The notes below the pieces were generated by a model, which had not been told where the DNA came from, searched no databases, and was given only the letters and a program-made list of their open reading frames with translations. Source: Hoyosella altamirensis (GTDB taxonomy: Bacteria; Actinomycetota; Actinomycetes; Mycobacteriales; Mycobacteriaceae). From it: a stretch of DNA of 64,000 nt. The translations under genes and the position numbers were made by a program. Positions within the stretch are counted from its first letter, which is position 1. Every line of letters starts with the position of its first letter. The stretch covers positions 1 to 64,000 of the forward strand of contig NZ_JACHWS010000001.1 in the NCBI RefSeq assembly GCF_014191505.1, given 5' to 3'. Below are positions 17,192-25,441 of the stretch, piece by piece.

Positions 17192-18385
17192 GTGAGGGAG
17201 ATGATCGGCAAGTGGCTAGTCGCACACCGGGACGATCTCGTCCGGTGGCGACGCGAGCTGCACCGGCACCCCGAACTCGCGCGGGCCGAATTCCGGACGA
17301 CCGCTTTTGTGGAGGACCACTTCAAAAAGGCGGGGCTGAATCCCGTGCGCTTTCCTGGCGGCACGGGGCTGTATTGCGATCTGGGACCGCCTGACGCACG
17401 TGGCAAGCGTCTGACGCTGCGCGCGGACATGGATGCTCTCCCTATGCAGGAACTTAACGACGCCGACTACACCTCCGACGTGCCCGGTGTCGCCCACATG
17501 TGCGGGCATGACGCGCACACCGCGATTCTTCTGGGCACAGGGCTGGCTCTCGCAAGTCTGCCGTCTCTGCCGCGCGGCGTGCGGCTCTTGTTCCAGCCCG
17601 CGGAGGAAGTCATGCCAGGCGGCGCGCTCGATGTGATCGCATCTGGTGTGATGAGTGGTGTCTCACGGATCTTCGCGCTGCACTGCGACCCCCGGCTCGA
17701 GGTAGGCAAGGTCGGGGTGCGCACTGGGGCGATCACGTCTGCCGCCGACCTCATCGAAATCGTGTTCTCGTCCTCTGGAGGGCACACGTCCCGGCCGCAC
17801 CTCACCTCCGATCTCATCTACGCGATGGGTACGGTGATCACGTCGCTGCCGGGCCTGCTCGGGCGCCGGGTCGATCCGCGTTCCTCGACGGTGATGGCCT
17901 GGGGTGCGGCTAAGTCTGGGGACGCCGCGAATGCGATCCCTCGGGTAGGCGTGCTTCGCGGAACCGTCCGCACCGGTGACCATGCAACGTGGGCGCTGCT
18001 GGAACCACTCGTGCGCGAAATCGTCGCGTCAACTATGGCGCCGACCGGTGTGGATTACGAGATCAAGTACCGGCGCGGTGTGCCACCGGTAATCAACGAT
18101 CCTGAATCGACCGCGATATTTCGCGCGGCGGTTACGGACGGCGACCCGACCGCGATCACGGAGACCGAGCAGTCTGGTGGTGGGGAGGACTTCTCCTGGT
18201 ACCTCGAGCACGTGCCGGGTGCTATGGGGAGACTCGGCGTCTGGTCAGGCGAAGGTCCGCAGCGTGACCTGCATCAGCCGACGTTCGACATTGACGAGCG
18301 TGCTCTTGAAGTGGGGGTGCGCGTTTTCACGAGTTTGGTGCTACAGGAAGATTTGGATAACCAAGCCTTATATAGGTTAGGGTAG
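17192..18385 (+). CDS. M20 family amidohydrolase/peptidase (AmiA/AmiB type)
   Basis: A 397-residue zinc-dependent amidohydrolase of the N-acyl amino acid/indole-acetyl amino acid type. GTG 17192 follows GAGGAG by 11 bases. Motifs in order are WRRELHRHPELA, the metal-binding LRADMDALPM, CGHDAHTAIL, QPAEEVMPGG, the dimerisation-domain GGHTSRP, and the C-terminal SGGGEDFSWY. This family sits beside lpdA and deoD in mycobacteria (Rv3305c/Rv3306c). The last codons overlap an IdeR-type iron box that controls the next gene. Confidence 0.88.
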   Translation: MREMIGKWLVAHRDDLVRWRRELHRHPELARAEFRTTAFVEDHFKKAGLNPVRFPGGTGLYCDLGPPDARGKRLTLRADMDALPMQELNDADYTSDVPGVAHMCGHDAHTAILLGTGLALASLPSLPRGVRLLFQPAEEVMPGGALDVIASGVMSGVSRIFALHCDPRLEVGKVGVRTGAITSAADLIEIVFSSSGGHTSRPHLTSDLIYAMGTVITSLPGLLGRRVDPRSSTVMAWGAAKSGDAANAIPRVGVLRGTVRTGDHATWALLEPLVREIVASTMAPTGVDYEIKYRRGVPPVINDPESTAIFRAAVTDGDPTAITETEQSGGGEDFSWYLEHVPGAMGRLGVWSGEGPQRDLHQPTFDIDERALEVGVRVFTSLVLQEDLDNQALYRLG

Positions 18386-18390
18386 CCTCG
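18372..18390 (+). promoter_or_regulatory. IdeR (iron) box upstream of fbpA, overlapping the previous stop codon
   Basis: ATAGGTTAGGGTAGCCTCG matches the 19-base IdeR/DtxR consensus TTAGGTTAGGCTAACCTAA at 14 positions, with the left half perfect from position 2 to 10. It lies 35 bases before the fbpA start and spans the stop codon (18383-18385) of the amidohydrolase gene. It predicts iron-dependent repression of the transporter operon. Confidence 0.75.
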
Positions 18391-18424
18391 TCGTAATTGT
18401 CTGGTTGTAGATGAGGAGCCCAGC

Positions 18425-19486
18425 GTGATCACACGCAAGCGTTTTACGACAGTCCTCGCGGCTGTCGCCCTAGCGGTTCCCCTCGCGGCATGCGGTTCGG
18501 ACGAGCCGACGACCGCCGCGCCTGAGGGTGAAACCAACGGAGCAGCTGAGGAAACCACTCTCGTGCTGTATTCGGGGCGCAACGAGGATCTCGTCGCGCC
18601 GCTTATCGAGGATCTCGAAGCGGCCACTGGTGTGAGCATCGACGTGCGATACGGAAACACCGCAGAACTCGCCGCCCAGATCCTCGAAGAAGGCGCCAAC
18701 TCTCCCGCTGACGTCTACTTTTCCCAGGATGCTGGTGCGCTGGGCGCGCTATCGCAGGCAGATCTGCTCGCGACGCTCGACGATGAGACTCTCGAACTCG
18801 TGCCGGAGCAGTACCGCGCGGGTGACGATACCTGGGTGGCCACATCCGGGCGCGCACGCGTAATCGCCTACGACAGCGAAGCACTTGACGAAGCAGCGGT
18901 GCCGGACACCATCGACGCTCTGGTCGAGCCTGAATGGCGCGGGAAAGTCGGCTTCGCACCGACCAACGCTTCGTGGCAGTCATTCGTGACCGCGCTGCGC
19001 GTTTCGCGCGGGGACGACGGCGCACGCGAGTGGCTCGAAGCTTTCCGCGATAACGAGCCGGTCAGCTACGAAAACAATAATGCGATTCTGACGGCGGTCA
19101 ATGAAGGCCAGGTGGAGATCGGGCTCATCAACCACTACTACTGGTACAAGCTTGCGAAGGAAGAGGGTGCCGAGAGTCTCCGCGCGAACGTGAAGTACCT
19201 CGCCCCGGGTGACGAGGGTGCGCTAATCAACATTGCGGGCGTAGGTGTCCTTGCCAGTTCGCAGAACCAGGAAGCCGCCCAGGCGCTCGTGGCCGCGATG
19301 CTCGCCGAAGACGCCCAGCAGTACTTCCTCGACGAGACCTCCGAGTATCCCGTCATTGACGGGCTTTCCTTCACCGACGAAGGCCGCCCCCAGCTCGACG
19401 AGCTGCAGGGGCCAGATATCGACCTGTCCGACCTTGCTTCTCTCGAGGAGACGCAGGAGCTTCTGACTGAGGTCGGTCTCCTCTGA
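18425..19486 (+). CDS. fbpA: Iron(III) ABC transporter substrate-binding lipoprotein
   Basis: A 353-residue protein with a lipoprotein signal (VALAVPLAAC; Cys23 is the lipidation site). The mature part matches ferric-binding proteins of the FbpA/FutA family: TLVLYSGRNEDLVAPLIEDL, YGNTAELAAQILEEG, DVYFSQDAGALG and the tyrosine-rich metal-binding NHYYWYK. It would capture ferric iron at the outer face of the membrane for the permease and ATPase encoded next. A probable IdeR box sits 35 bases upstream, so low iron should induce the operon. Confidence 0.92.
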   Translation: MITRKRFTTVLAAVALAVPLAACGSDEPTTAAPEGETNGAAEETTLVLYSGRNEDLVAPLIEDLEAATGVSIDVRYGNTAELAAQILEEGANSPADVYFSQDAGALGALSQADLLATLDDETLELVPEQYRAGDDTWVATSGRARVIAYDSEALDEAAVPDTIDALVEPEWRGKVGFAPTNASWQSFVTALRVSRGDDGAREWLEAFRDNEPVSYENNNAILTAVNEGQVEIGLINHYYWYKLAKEEGAESLRANVKYLAPGDEGALINIAGVGVLASSQNQEAAQALVAAMLAEDAQQYFLDETSEYPVIDGLSFTDEGRPQLDELQGPDIDLSDLASLEETQELLTEVGLL

Positions 19487-21108
19487 TTTCGCTCGCCCGC
19501 AGGACCCAGCGCGGCCGCCCGGTAACCGGGCTGGCCGCGCTAGGTGTTGCGGCGCTCGCCGCAACACCGCTGATCTACCTCTTCATTCGCGCGTTCGAAC
19601 GAGGCCCCGACGTTTTCTGGTCGGTCCTGACCCGTCAGCGGACCGCGGAGCTCTTCTGGCGCAGCTTCTGGCTTGCGCTCGTCGTCACGGTTGCGTGCAT
19701 CATCCTCGGTTCGGTGCTCGCGTGGATCACTGTTCGATCTGACCTGCCAGGCCGCCGTTGGCTGGGCATCGCGTTCACCGTCCCGCTCGCTATTCCGTCT
19801 TACGTCCTGGGTTTCATCTGGATCGCGGAGTTCCCGCAGTTCGCCGGGTTCACTGGCGCGGTTCTGGTCCTGACGATCGCAAGCTATCCCTACGTGTTTC
19901 TCCCAGTCGCCGCCGCTCTTGCGGCAGCCGATCCAGCTGGTGAAGAAGTCGCGCAGACTCTCGGCAAAACGCGGTTAGGCGCGGTTCTTTCCGTCACGGT
20001 CCGGCAAGTGTGGCCAGCGGCGACCGCTGGGGGACTACTCGTCGCGCTCTACACGCTCAGCGATTTTGGTGCCGTCGCGCTGATGCGATACGAGGCGTTC
20101 ACCGTCGCGATCTACACAAGCTACCGCGGATCTTTTGACCGCACGCCCGCCGCCATTCTTGGACTGATCCTCGCGCTTGCCGCCATATTGCTGACCATCG
20201 CCGAGCGTCGCGCACGCCGCGGGTATGCGGCGCGTATCGGGTCGGGAACACCGCGACGTGCCCAGCCCTTCACGCTCGGGAAGGCGCGCGGCGCCGTTTT
20301 CGCGCTCTCCGCGGCCGTGATCACTATCGGTGTCCTTCTGCCGTTCGCGGCTCTCGGGCGCTGGATCTACCGCGCCCAGCAGGTCAGTCCGCAATGGGAC
20401 ATGGTGATCTCGGCGGCCTGGTCGACAACCCGAATAGCCGGAGTCGCCGCGCTGATCACCACACTGGTGGCTTTGCCCGTCGGCGCCTATGCAGCCCGCT
20501 CAAGGTCAGTTGCGGCGCGGACTGCCGAGTCAGTCTCATATGTCGGTTTCGCGCTGCCAGGTATCACCGTGGGCCTAGCGATCGTGTTTCTGGGCATCCG
20601 AGTCTTGCCGCAGTGGTACCAGCAGGTGCCAATGCTGGTACTTGCCTACATTGTCTTGTTCCTACCGCTCGCTGTCGGGGCGATCCGATCCGCCGTCGCC
20701 GCAGTCCCGGAGTCACTTGAAGACGTCTCAGCAACGCTCGGCGAGCGGCGGTGGCGCACCAACCTCCGCGTTGTACTTCCGCTAGCGCTGCCCGGTGCAG
20801 CAGCGGGCGGGGCACTAGTTTTCCTCGCTGTGGCCAAAGAACTGCCCGCGACGCTTATGCTTAGGCCTACCTCAGTAGATACACTCGCTACCCGGCTATG
20901 GAGCCACACAGACGCACTTGCGTATGGAGCAGCCGCGCCGTACGCCGCTGCCCTGATCCTTGTAGCGGCGCTGCCCGCGCTGTTGCTCGGAAACGTAATG
21001 GGCTGGAAGTCTGCAGCACCACAGCTGCAGACAGAAATCGAGGCGCAAGCTAGCAACCGTCCGCCAGCACAGCGGGGGACGGCAGTGACAGAGGACGTGC
21101 ACCAGTGA
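19483..21108 (+). CDS. fbpB: Iron(III) ABC transporter permease
   Basis: A two-module permease of about 541 residues. Family-like sequence (ARRTQRGRPVTGLAALGVAA, then the first membrane helix) continues upstream of the first ordinary start (GTG 19711) right back to the end of fbpA. An in-frame TGA at 19468 leaves only CTG 19483 or ATT 19486 as possible starts; GAGGT lies 9 bases before the CTG. Both copies of the EAA loop are visible (AAADPAGEEVAQTLG... and VPESLEDVSATLGERRW). It overlaps the fbpA stop and, at the other end, the fbpC start (GTGA). Confidence 0.85.
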   Translation: MISLARRTQRGRPVTGLAALGVAALAATPLIYLFIRAFERGPDVFWSVLTRQRTAELFWRSFWLALVVTVACIILGSVLAWITVRSDLPGRRWLGIAFTVPLAIPSYVLGFIWIAEFPQFAGFTGAVLVLTIASYPYVFLPVAAALAAADPAGEEVAQTLGKTRLGAVLSVTVRQVWPAATAGGLLVALYTLSDFGAVALMRYEAFTVAIYTSYRGSFDRTPAAILGLILALAAILLTIAERRARRGYAARIGSGTPRRAQPFTLGKARGAVFALSAAVITIGVLLPFAALGRWIYRAQQVSPQWDMVISAAWSTTRIAGVAALITTLVALPVGAYAARSRSVAARTAESVSYVGFALPGITVGLAIVFLGIRVLPQWYQQVPMLVLAYIVLFLPLAVGAIRSAVAAVPESLEDVSATLGERRWRTNLRVVLPLALPGAAAGGALVFLAVAKELPATLMLRPTSVDTLATRLWSHTDALAYGAAAPYAAALILVAALPALLLGNVMGWKSAAPQLQTEIEAQASNRPPAQRGTAVTEDVHQ

Positions 21109-22181
21109 ACGAGCGGCCAAGCGATCTGCAGGTGAAAGGGGTGACCGCCTCGTACGGCCGGTCACGCGTCCTTCATGATGTCTCGTTCGACGTCAATGAG
21201 GGAGAGCTCCTCGCGGTGCTGGGTCCTTCCGGCTGTGGCAAGACGACACTGCTGCGCGTGATAGCGGGTCTGCACCGCGCTGAAGCCGGCCTCGTAAGTC
21301 TGGGATCACGTGTCGTCGCGGACGGTAACGGGCGGCACATCGCGCCGGAGCGGCGCCACGTCGGCCTCGTGCCGCAAGAAGGCGCGCTGTTCCCACACCT
21401 GTCCGTCGCCGGGAACATTGCGTACGGCCTCGGGAACAGCCGAATGCGCAGAATGGATCTCAAAGCGCGCGCGTCGCGTCGAGAACAGGTCACCGCTTTG
21501 CTCGATCTAGTTGGCCTTCCGGGGACTGGGAAAGCGCGGCCTGCGCAGCTCTCTGGCGGTCAGCAGCAGCGTGTGGCACTGGCACGCGCCCTTGCGCCCT
21601 CGCCCGCTCTGGTCTTACTCGATGAACCGTTCAGCGCGCTCGACGCGGGACTACGGGCATCTTTGCGCGCCGACGTCCGAACTTTGCTGTACGAACGGAA
21701 AATGACCTCGATCTTGGTCACGCACGATCAGGACGAGGCGCTCGGCATGGCTGACCGGGTTGCGGTGCTGCTTGACGGCAGGATTGCGCAAATCGGAACG
21801 CCGGAAGACGTCTACCACAATCCGGTGTCACTCGAGGTCGGGCGCTTCGTTGGTGACTCAGTCGTCCTCGACGCGGATCCCTCGGCAGCGCCGAGCGGAT
21901 GGGTGCGCACCCCGATCGGGTTCATCCCCGTTCTTGGTACGCCGAGTGGCCGCGGCAAAGTGCTGATCCGGCCTGAGCAAGTCGTATTCAGTTCCGCCGC
22001 CGAACCCACCGGACTGACCGTCACCAACGTGCGCTTCACCGGTCCGTCCACGCTGGTGACAGCCGCCACCGAAGACCGCAAGATCTGGGTGCGCGCACAC
22101 TGCGCTGGAGACCGCCAGTTCACTCACGGCGAGGAAGTCAGCGTGGACGTGACGTCGTCAGTACCGTTCTTCGCGGACTAG
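21105..22181 (+). CDS. fbpC: Iron(III) ABC transporter ATP-binding protein
   Basis: A 358-residue ABC ATPase. Walker A LGPSGCGKTTLLR, Q-loop LVPQEGALFP, signature LSGGQQQRVALARALA, Walker B ALVLLDEPFSALDA and H-loop VTHDQDEAL are all intact. Residues from about 240 form a TOBE domain as in FbpC/PotA-type importers. GTG 21105 overlaps the fbpB stop by 4 bases, so the three subunits are translationally coupled. The end overlaps the stop of the opposing GGCT gene (CTAG, 22178-22181). Confidence 0.95.
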   Translation: MNERPSDLQVKGVTASYGRSRVLHDVSFDVNEGELLAVLGPSGCGKTTLLRVIAGLHRAEAGLVSLGSRVVADGNGRHIAPERRHVGLVPQEGALFPHLSVAGNIAYGLGNSRMRRMDLKARASRREQVTALLDLVGLPGTGKARPAQLSGGQQQRVALARALAPSPALVLLDEPFSALDAGLRASLRADVRTLLYERKMTSILVTHDQDEALGMADRVAVLLDGRIAQIGTPEDVYHNPVSLEVGRFVGDSVVLDADPSAAPSGWVRTPIGFIPVLGTPSGRGKVLIRPEQVVFSSAAEPTGLTVTNVRFTGPSTLVTAATEDRKIWVRAHCAGDRQFTHGEEVSVDVTSSVPFFAD

Positions 22182-22648
22182 CCGAACGAGGTCCCTGGGC
22201 CGACGTTGCGCGCTTCACGAGTTCTTATCCAGCGGACGTACTCGGCGGGTGCGCCTGCCTTCTCCGCCGCATCAGCCATGACACCGAGATACCGCGCCGA
22301 TGGAAGACCACCCTCATAGGCGTCGAGGACATATAGCCACGCGAGTGCAGGTTCGCTGCCATTGATATCCACACGCACGCGAAGTTTCCGGTGAATGCCC
22401 ATTTCGGCGCCTTCCCACCGGTCCATGCTTGATTCATCTTCAGGCGTCACGTCGTAGAGGACGACAAAGACGCGCGACGAGGGGTCTTCGACGACCGTGG
22501 CGAGGGCACCTTCCCAGCCAATATCGTCGCCGCCAAAGGTCAATCGCCAGCCGTACAACCAGCCGGTTCCCGCCATCGGCGAGTGCGGAGCACGGGACAA
22601 CATCTGTTCAGGGTCCATGTTCGACCCGTACGCGGCATACAAGGGCAC
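22178..22648 (-). CDS. Gamma-glutamylcyclotransferase-like protein
   Basis: A 156-residue GGCT-fold protein. The N-terminal YAAYGSNMDPEQM matches the substrate-binding YGSN loop, and WLYGWRLTFGG and the Asp/Glu-rich strand (VVLYDVTPEDESSMDRWEG) fit the fold, with a Glu in the usual catalytic neighbourhood. It may act on gamma-glutamyl peptides, but many actinobacterial members are uncharacterised. It is convergent with fbpC, sharing the 4-base CTAG overlap. The equivalent position beside lpdA in M. tuberculosis (Rv3304) also carries a conserved gene. Confidence 0.75.
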   Translation of the reverse strand: MPLYAAYGSNMDPEQMLSRAPHSPMAGTGWLYGWRLTFGGDDIGWEGALATVVEDPSSRVFVVLYDVTPEDESSMDRWEGAEMGIHRKLRVRVDINGSEPALAWLYVLDAYEGGLPSARYLGVMADAAEKAGAPAEYVRWIRTREARNVGPGTSFG

Positions 22649-22829
22649 GGCGGCAAGCCTAGATCTTCTCGGTCAACATTTCAGCTGTCACGTCCCATCA
22701 TCCCCGATATTGGTACCCGATTCGAGGCCGGGGTGCACGAGAGGTGTGACGACGCTATAGCGTAGGTGCCGATGACGAGGAACCCCGGGGCGACCTTGGG
22801 GCTTCCGCCCTTGGGAATGGAGGACAAAC

Positions 22830-24233
22830 ATGACCCGGATCGTGATCATCGGTGGCGGGCCAGCGGGCTACGAGGCCGCGCTTGTCGCAGCTCAGCACGG
22901 GGCCGATGTCACGGTTATCGATGCTGACGGCATCGGTGGGGCGTGCGTGTTGTTCGACTGCGTGCCATCAAAGACGTACATAGCCTCGACAGGTGTGCGC
23001 ACAGATATGCGCCGGGCGGCTGCTCTGGGCATTGAACTCGATCCCGCGAACGTCGGAATTTCGGTGCCGCGGATCCATTCCCGCGTGAAAAGTCTCGCCC
23101 AGGCCCAGTCGTCCGACATCCGGGCACGTTTGCAGCGCGAAGGCGTTCGGCTGCTCAACGGCACCGGTCAGCTCATGGACACGGGTAAAGGGCTCGCTGC
23201 CCATAAAGTGCAAGCGACGCTGGCGTCCGGCGAGGAACTCGTACTCGATGCTGACTTCGTCCTGATCGCGACGGGCGCGTCACCGCGGATCCTGCCAAGC
23301 GCCCGCCCGGACGGCGAGCGGATCCTCACATGGAGGCAAATATACGACCTCGACGAACTGCCGGAGCACCTCATTGTTGTCGGGTCCGGCGTCACCGGTG
23401 TCGAGTTCGTGAACGCGTACACGGAGATGGGGGTGGAGGTTTCCCTCCTCACTAGCCGCGACCGCGTGCTGCCCAGCGAGGACGCCGACGCCGCGATGGT
23501 TCTCGAGGAATCACTCGCTGAACGTGGAGTGAACTTCATCAAGCACGCACGCGCCGATTCAGTGAAGCGCACCGATGACGGCGTACTTGTCCACCTGAGT
23601 GACGGCCGTACCGTCACTGGCAGCCACGCTCTGATGACGGTGGGTTCAATCCCGAACACAGAGTCTCTCGGTCTCGACGGTGTCGGCATCGAAGTGGATC
23701 CGGGGAGTTACATTCGCGTTGACCGTGTCTCGCGGACCAGCATCCCAGGTATCTACGCGGCGGGTGACTGCACGGGCCTGCTCCCGCTCGCGTCGGTGGC
23801 AGCCATGCAGGGCCGCATCGCCATGTATCACGCGCTCGGCGAGGGTGTGAACCCAATCAAGCTGAAGACCGTAGCCTCCGCGATCTTTACACGCCCCGAG
23901 ATCGCCACCGTGGGTGTCGCACAGACCGCGATTGACGAAGGTCAGGTGCCTGCGCGGACTGTGATGCTGCCGCTGAATACCAACCCGCGGGCGAAGATGA
24001 TGGGGTTGCGCCGGGGCTTCGTCAAGATCTTCTGCCGCCCAGCGACAGGTGTGGTCATTGGTGGCGTGGTGGTAGCACCCGTTGCCTCAGAGTTGATCCT
24101 GCCCATCGCGATGGCCGTGCAGAACCATTTGACTGTTACCGACCTCGCGTCGACGTTCTCTGTGTACCCATCTCTCTCGGGGTCAATCAACGAGGCTGCC
24201 CGCCAGTTGATGCGTCACGACGATCTGGACTAG
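22830..24233 (+). CDS. lpdA: NAD(P)H quinone reductase LpdA (flavoprotein disulfide reductase family)
   Basis: A 467-residue FAD enzyme. Motifs are IIGGGPAGYEAALVAAQ (FAD), CVLFDCVPSKT (redox-cysteine position), IVVGSGVTGVEFVNAY (NAD(P)) and YAAGDCTGLLPLA. The C-terminal dyad used by lipoamide dehydrogenases (HPTxSE) is replaced by YPSLSGSINEA, so His and Glu are missing. Mycobacterial LpdA (Rv3303c) is likewise a quinone reductase rather than a lipoamide dehydrogenase. GGAGGAC lies before ATG 22830. It lies near glpK/glpD, as in M. tuberculosis. Confidence 0.9.
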   Translation: MTRIVIIGGGPAGYEAALVAAQHGADVTVIDADGIGGACVLFDCVPSKTYIASTGVRTDMRRAAALGIELDPANVGISVPRIHSRVKSLAQAQSSDIRARLQREGVRLLNGTGQLMDTGKGLAAHKVQATLASGEELVLDADFVLIATGASPRILPSARPDGERILTWRQIYDLDELPEHLIVVGSGVTGVEFVNAYTEMGVEVSLLTSRDRVLPSEDADAAMVLEESLAERGVNFIKHARADSVKRTDDGVLVHLSDGRTVTGSHALMTVGSIPNTESLGLDGVGIEVDPGSYIRVDRVSRTSIPGIYAAGDCTGLLPLASVAAMQGRIAMYHALGEGVNPIKLKTVASAIFTRPEIATVGVAQTAIDEGQVPARTVMLPLNTNPRAKMMGLRRGFVKIFCRPATGVVIGGVVVAPVASELILPIAMAVQNHLTVTDLASTFSVYPSLSGSINEAARQLMRHDDLD

Positions 24234-24325
24234 TCGCGCTCCTTCACGATGGATGCGCCGCACTAGTTATGTGCAGTCGCGGTAGAAGCAACTAACGTCG
24301 CTGCACATTTCCAGTGCGGCCAGTC

Positions 24326-25276
24326 CTATGCGGCGGGGACCCAAAGCCTGGTTGGCCGCTGCTGGCGATATGCCTCATCAAGAGCCCTCCGTATGCGCTG
24401 GATAAGCCGCTCAGGGTGTGCCAGGTCCGCCCAGGTCCATCGGATCACGATCCAGCCCGCCTCGCGTAATGCATCTTCGCGCAGCTTCTCACGGACAACG
24501 GCGTCGGCGCTCGTCTCGCCAGGCCTCAGGTGTGAGCTGTATTTGACCCGGCCGTCGAACTCCCCGATTACACCCTCGTCGAACAGAAAGTCGACGCGGG
24601 CGAGCACTGCACCACGTTCATCGACGACACGAGCCTGCACGTGCATGCCCGGGAACTCGGTATGTAACAGGACTCGGCTTCGCGATTCACCGACGCTTTC
24701 GCTGCGGCCATCGAGGAACTCCACAACTCGGCGCGCGGCTTCGATCCCGTTCCTGTTCACGGCGCGCTCGAGGCACTTCATCAGGTCGGTCTTTGACACC
24801 AAGCTGCGATTCAGGGCTGCGTCGCCGACAACTACCGCGTGTTCGAACGGAACGGTGCGGGCGATATCCACGATGGTGCGTTGAGGGGTCGTGAGCGCAA
24901 CGCCCTCTTTTCTGGTGACATCGGAGGGGGAGAGAGGAGCGACATGAATGGTGCGCGACCGTTCGGTTCGGCCTCCTCCGTTGCCCGGCCGCGAGAGGTG
25001 TACGCGGTCCAGGGGCAAATCCCATATCGGCAACCCCCACATTGCAGCTGCGGAGACATGACTAACCACGGTCGACCGATTCTGCACGCTGTCTATCGCG
25101 TCAAATGTACGCAAAACGTGTTGGTGCTCAGGAGTGAGCGCTTCCCACACGTCGCTGCGCACGTAACAGTTGCGCCGCAACTGCACGAACTCACGTTTCC
25201 GCCGGTTTGCCCGCCGCTGCGACGACGTGAGATTCCTGACGAGGAGTCCCCTGTGCGGGGAGAAGTTCGATGTCAC
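24326..25276 (-). CDS. AbiEi-like/DUF559 protein (winged helix plus PD-(D/E)XK nuclease-like domain)
   Basis: A 316-residue protein. The N-terminal half resembles the AbiEi antitoxin winged helix and linker (RRNCYVRSDVWEAL; VSHVSAAAMWGLPIWDLP; TTPQRTIVDIART). The C-terminal part has the DUF559/Vsr-like nuclease signature: Glu197 (GESRSR), Asp229 (ARVDFLF), Glu239-X-Asp241 and Lys245 (GEFDGRVKY), then WIVIRWTWADL. No AbiEii toxin gene is adjacent. Such genes are sporadic in actinobacteria and probably defence- or mobility-linked; function is unproven. GTG 25276 is the start. Two DnaA-box sequences lie 41-88 bases upstream. Confidence 0.75.
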   Translation of the reverse strand: MTSNFSPHRGLLVRNLTSSQRRANRRKREFVQLRRNCYVRSDVWEALTPEHQHVLRTFDAIDSVQNRSTVVSHVSAAAMWGLPIWDLPLDRVHLSRPGNGGGRTERSRTIHVAPLSPSDVTRKEGVALTTPQRTIVDIARTVPFEHAVVVGDAALNRSLVSKTDLMKCLERAVNRNGIEAARRVVEFLDGRSESVGESRSRVLLHTEFPGMHVQARVVDERGAVLARVDFLFDEGVIGEFDGRVKYSSHLRPGETSADAVVREKLREDALREAGWIVIRWTWADLAHPERLIQRIRRALDEAYRQQRPTRLWVPAA

Positions 25277-25316
25277 GCAGGCAATCTTGTATCAAATCTG
25301 GCTGTGACCGCGGAAG

Positions 25317-25364
25317 TTATCCACAGTTCTAGGGCCTCACTGCACGCCGGACCCGTTATCCACA
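25317..25364 (+). repeat. Two perfect DnaA-box 9-mers (TTATCCACA) in one intergenic gap
   Basis: TTATCCACA occurs at 25317-25325 and 25356-25364, same orientation, 39 bases apart, upstream of the AbiEi/DUF559 gene. This is the canonical strong DnaA box. Two within 48 bases is unlikely by chance in a G+C-rich genome, and I saw no other copy in the window. It could be a DnaA titration or regulatory site, or a conserved end sequence of a small mobile unit. Confidence 0.6.
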
Positions 25365-25370
25365 TGCCCC

Positions 25371-25430
25371 CGCGTGAGATACGTGCAGCCGCGTTAGATA
25401 TGACTCCCGCGCGTGCCCATTTCTCACGCG
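25371..25430. repeat. Long-range 9-base inverted repeat beyond glpK
   Basis: CGCGTGAGA (25371-25379) is the perfect reverse complement of TCTCACGCG (25422-25430), with 42 bases between. It lies just past the glpK stop and next to the DnaA boxes. It might be a loose transcription stop for glpK or part of a mobile end; the long loop makes a simple terminator doubtful. Confidence 0.3.
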
Positions 25431-25441
25431 GCTGGAGGCGG

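Noticed and set aside
23168-23689. 173-codon minus-strand frame inside lpdA
   Set aside because: Shadow of a clear flavoprotein gene; Ser/Arg/Thr-rich translation without motifs.
24269-24308. ATGTGCAG/CTGCACAT hairpin between lpdA and the AbiEi/DUF559 gene
   Set aside because: Eight paired bases with a 24-base loop are too weak to call a terminator.
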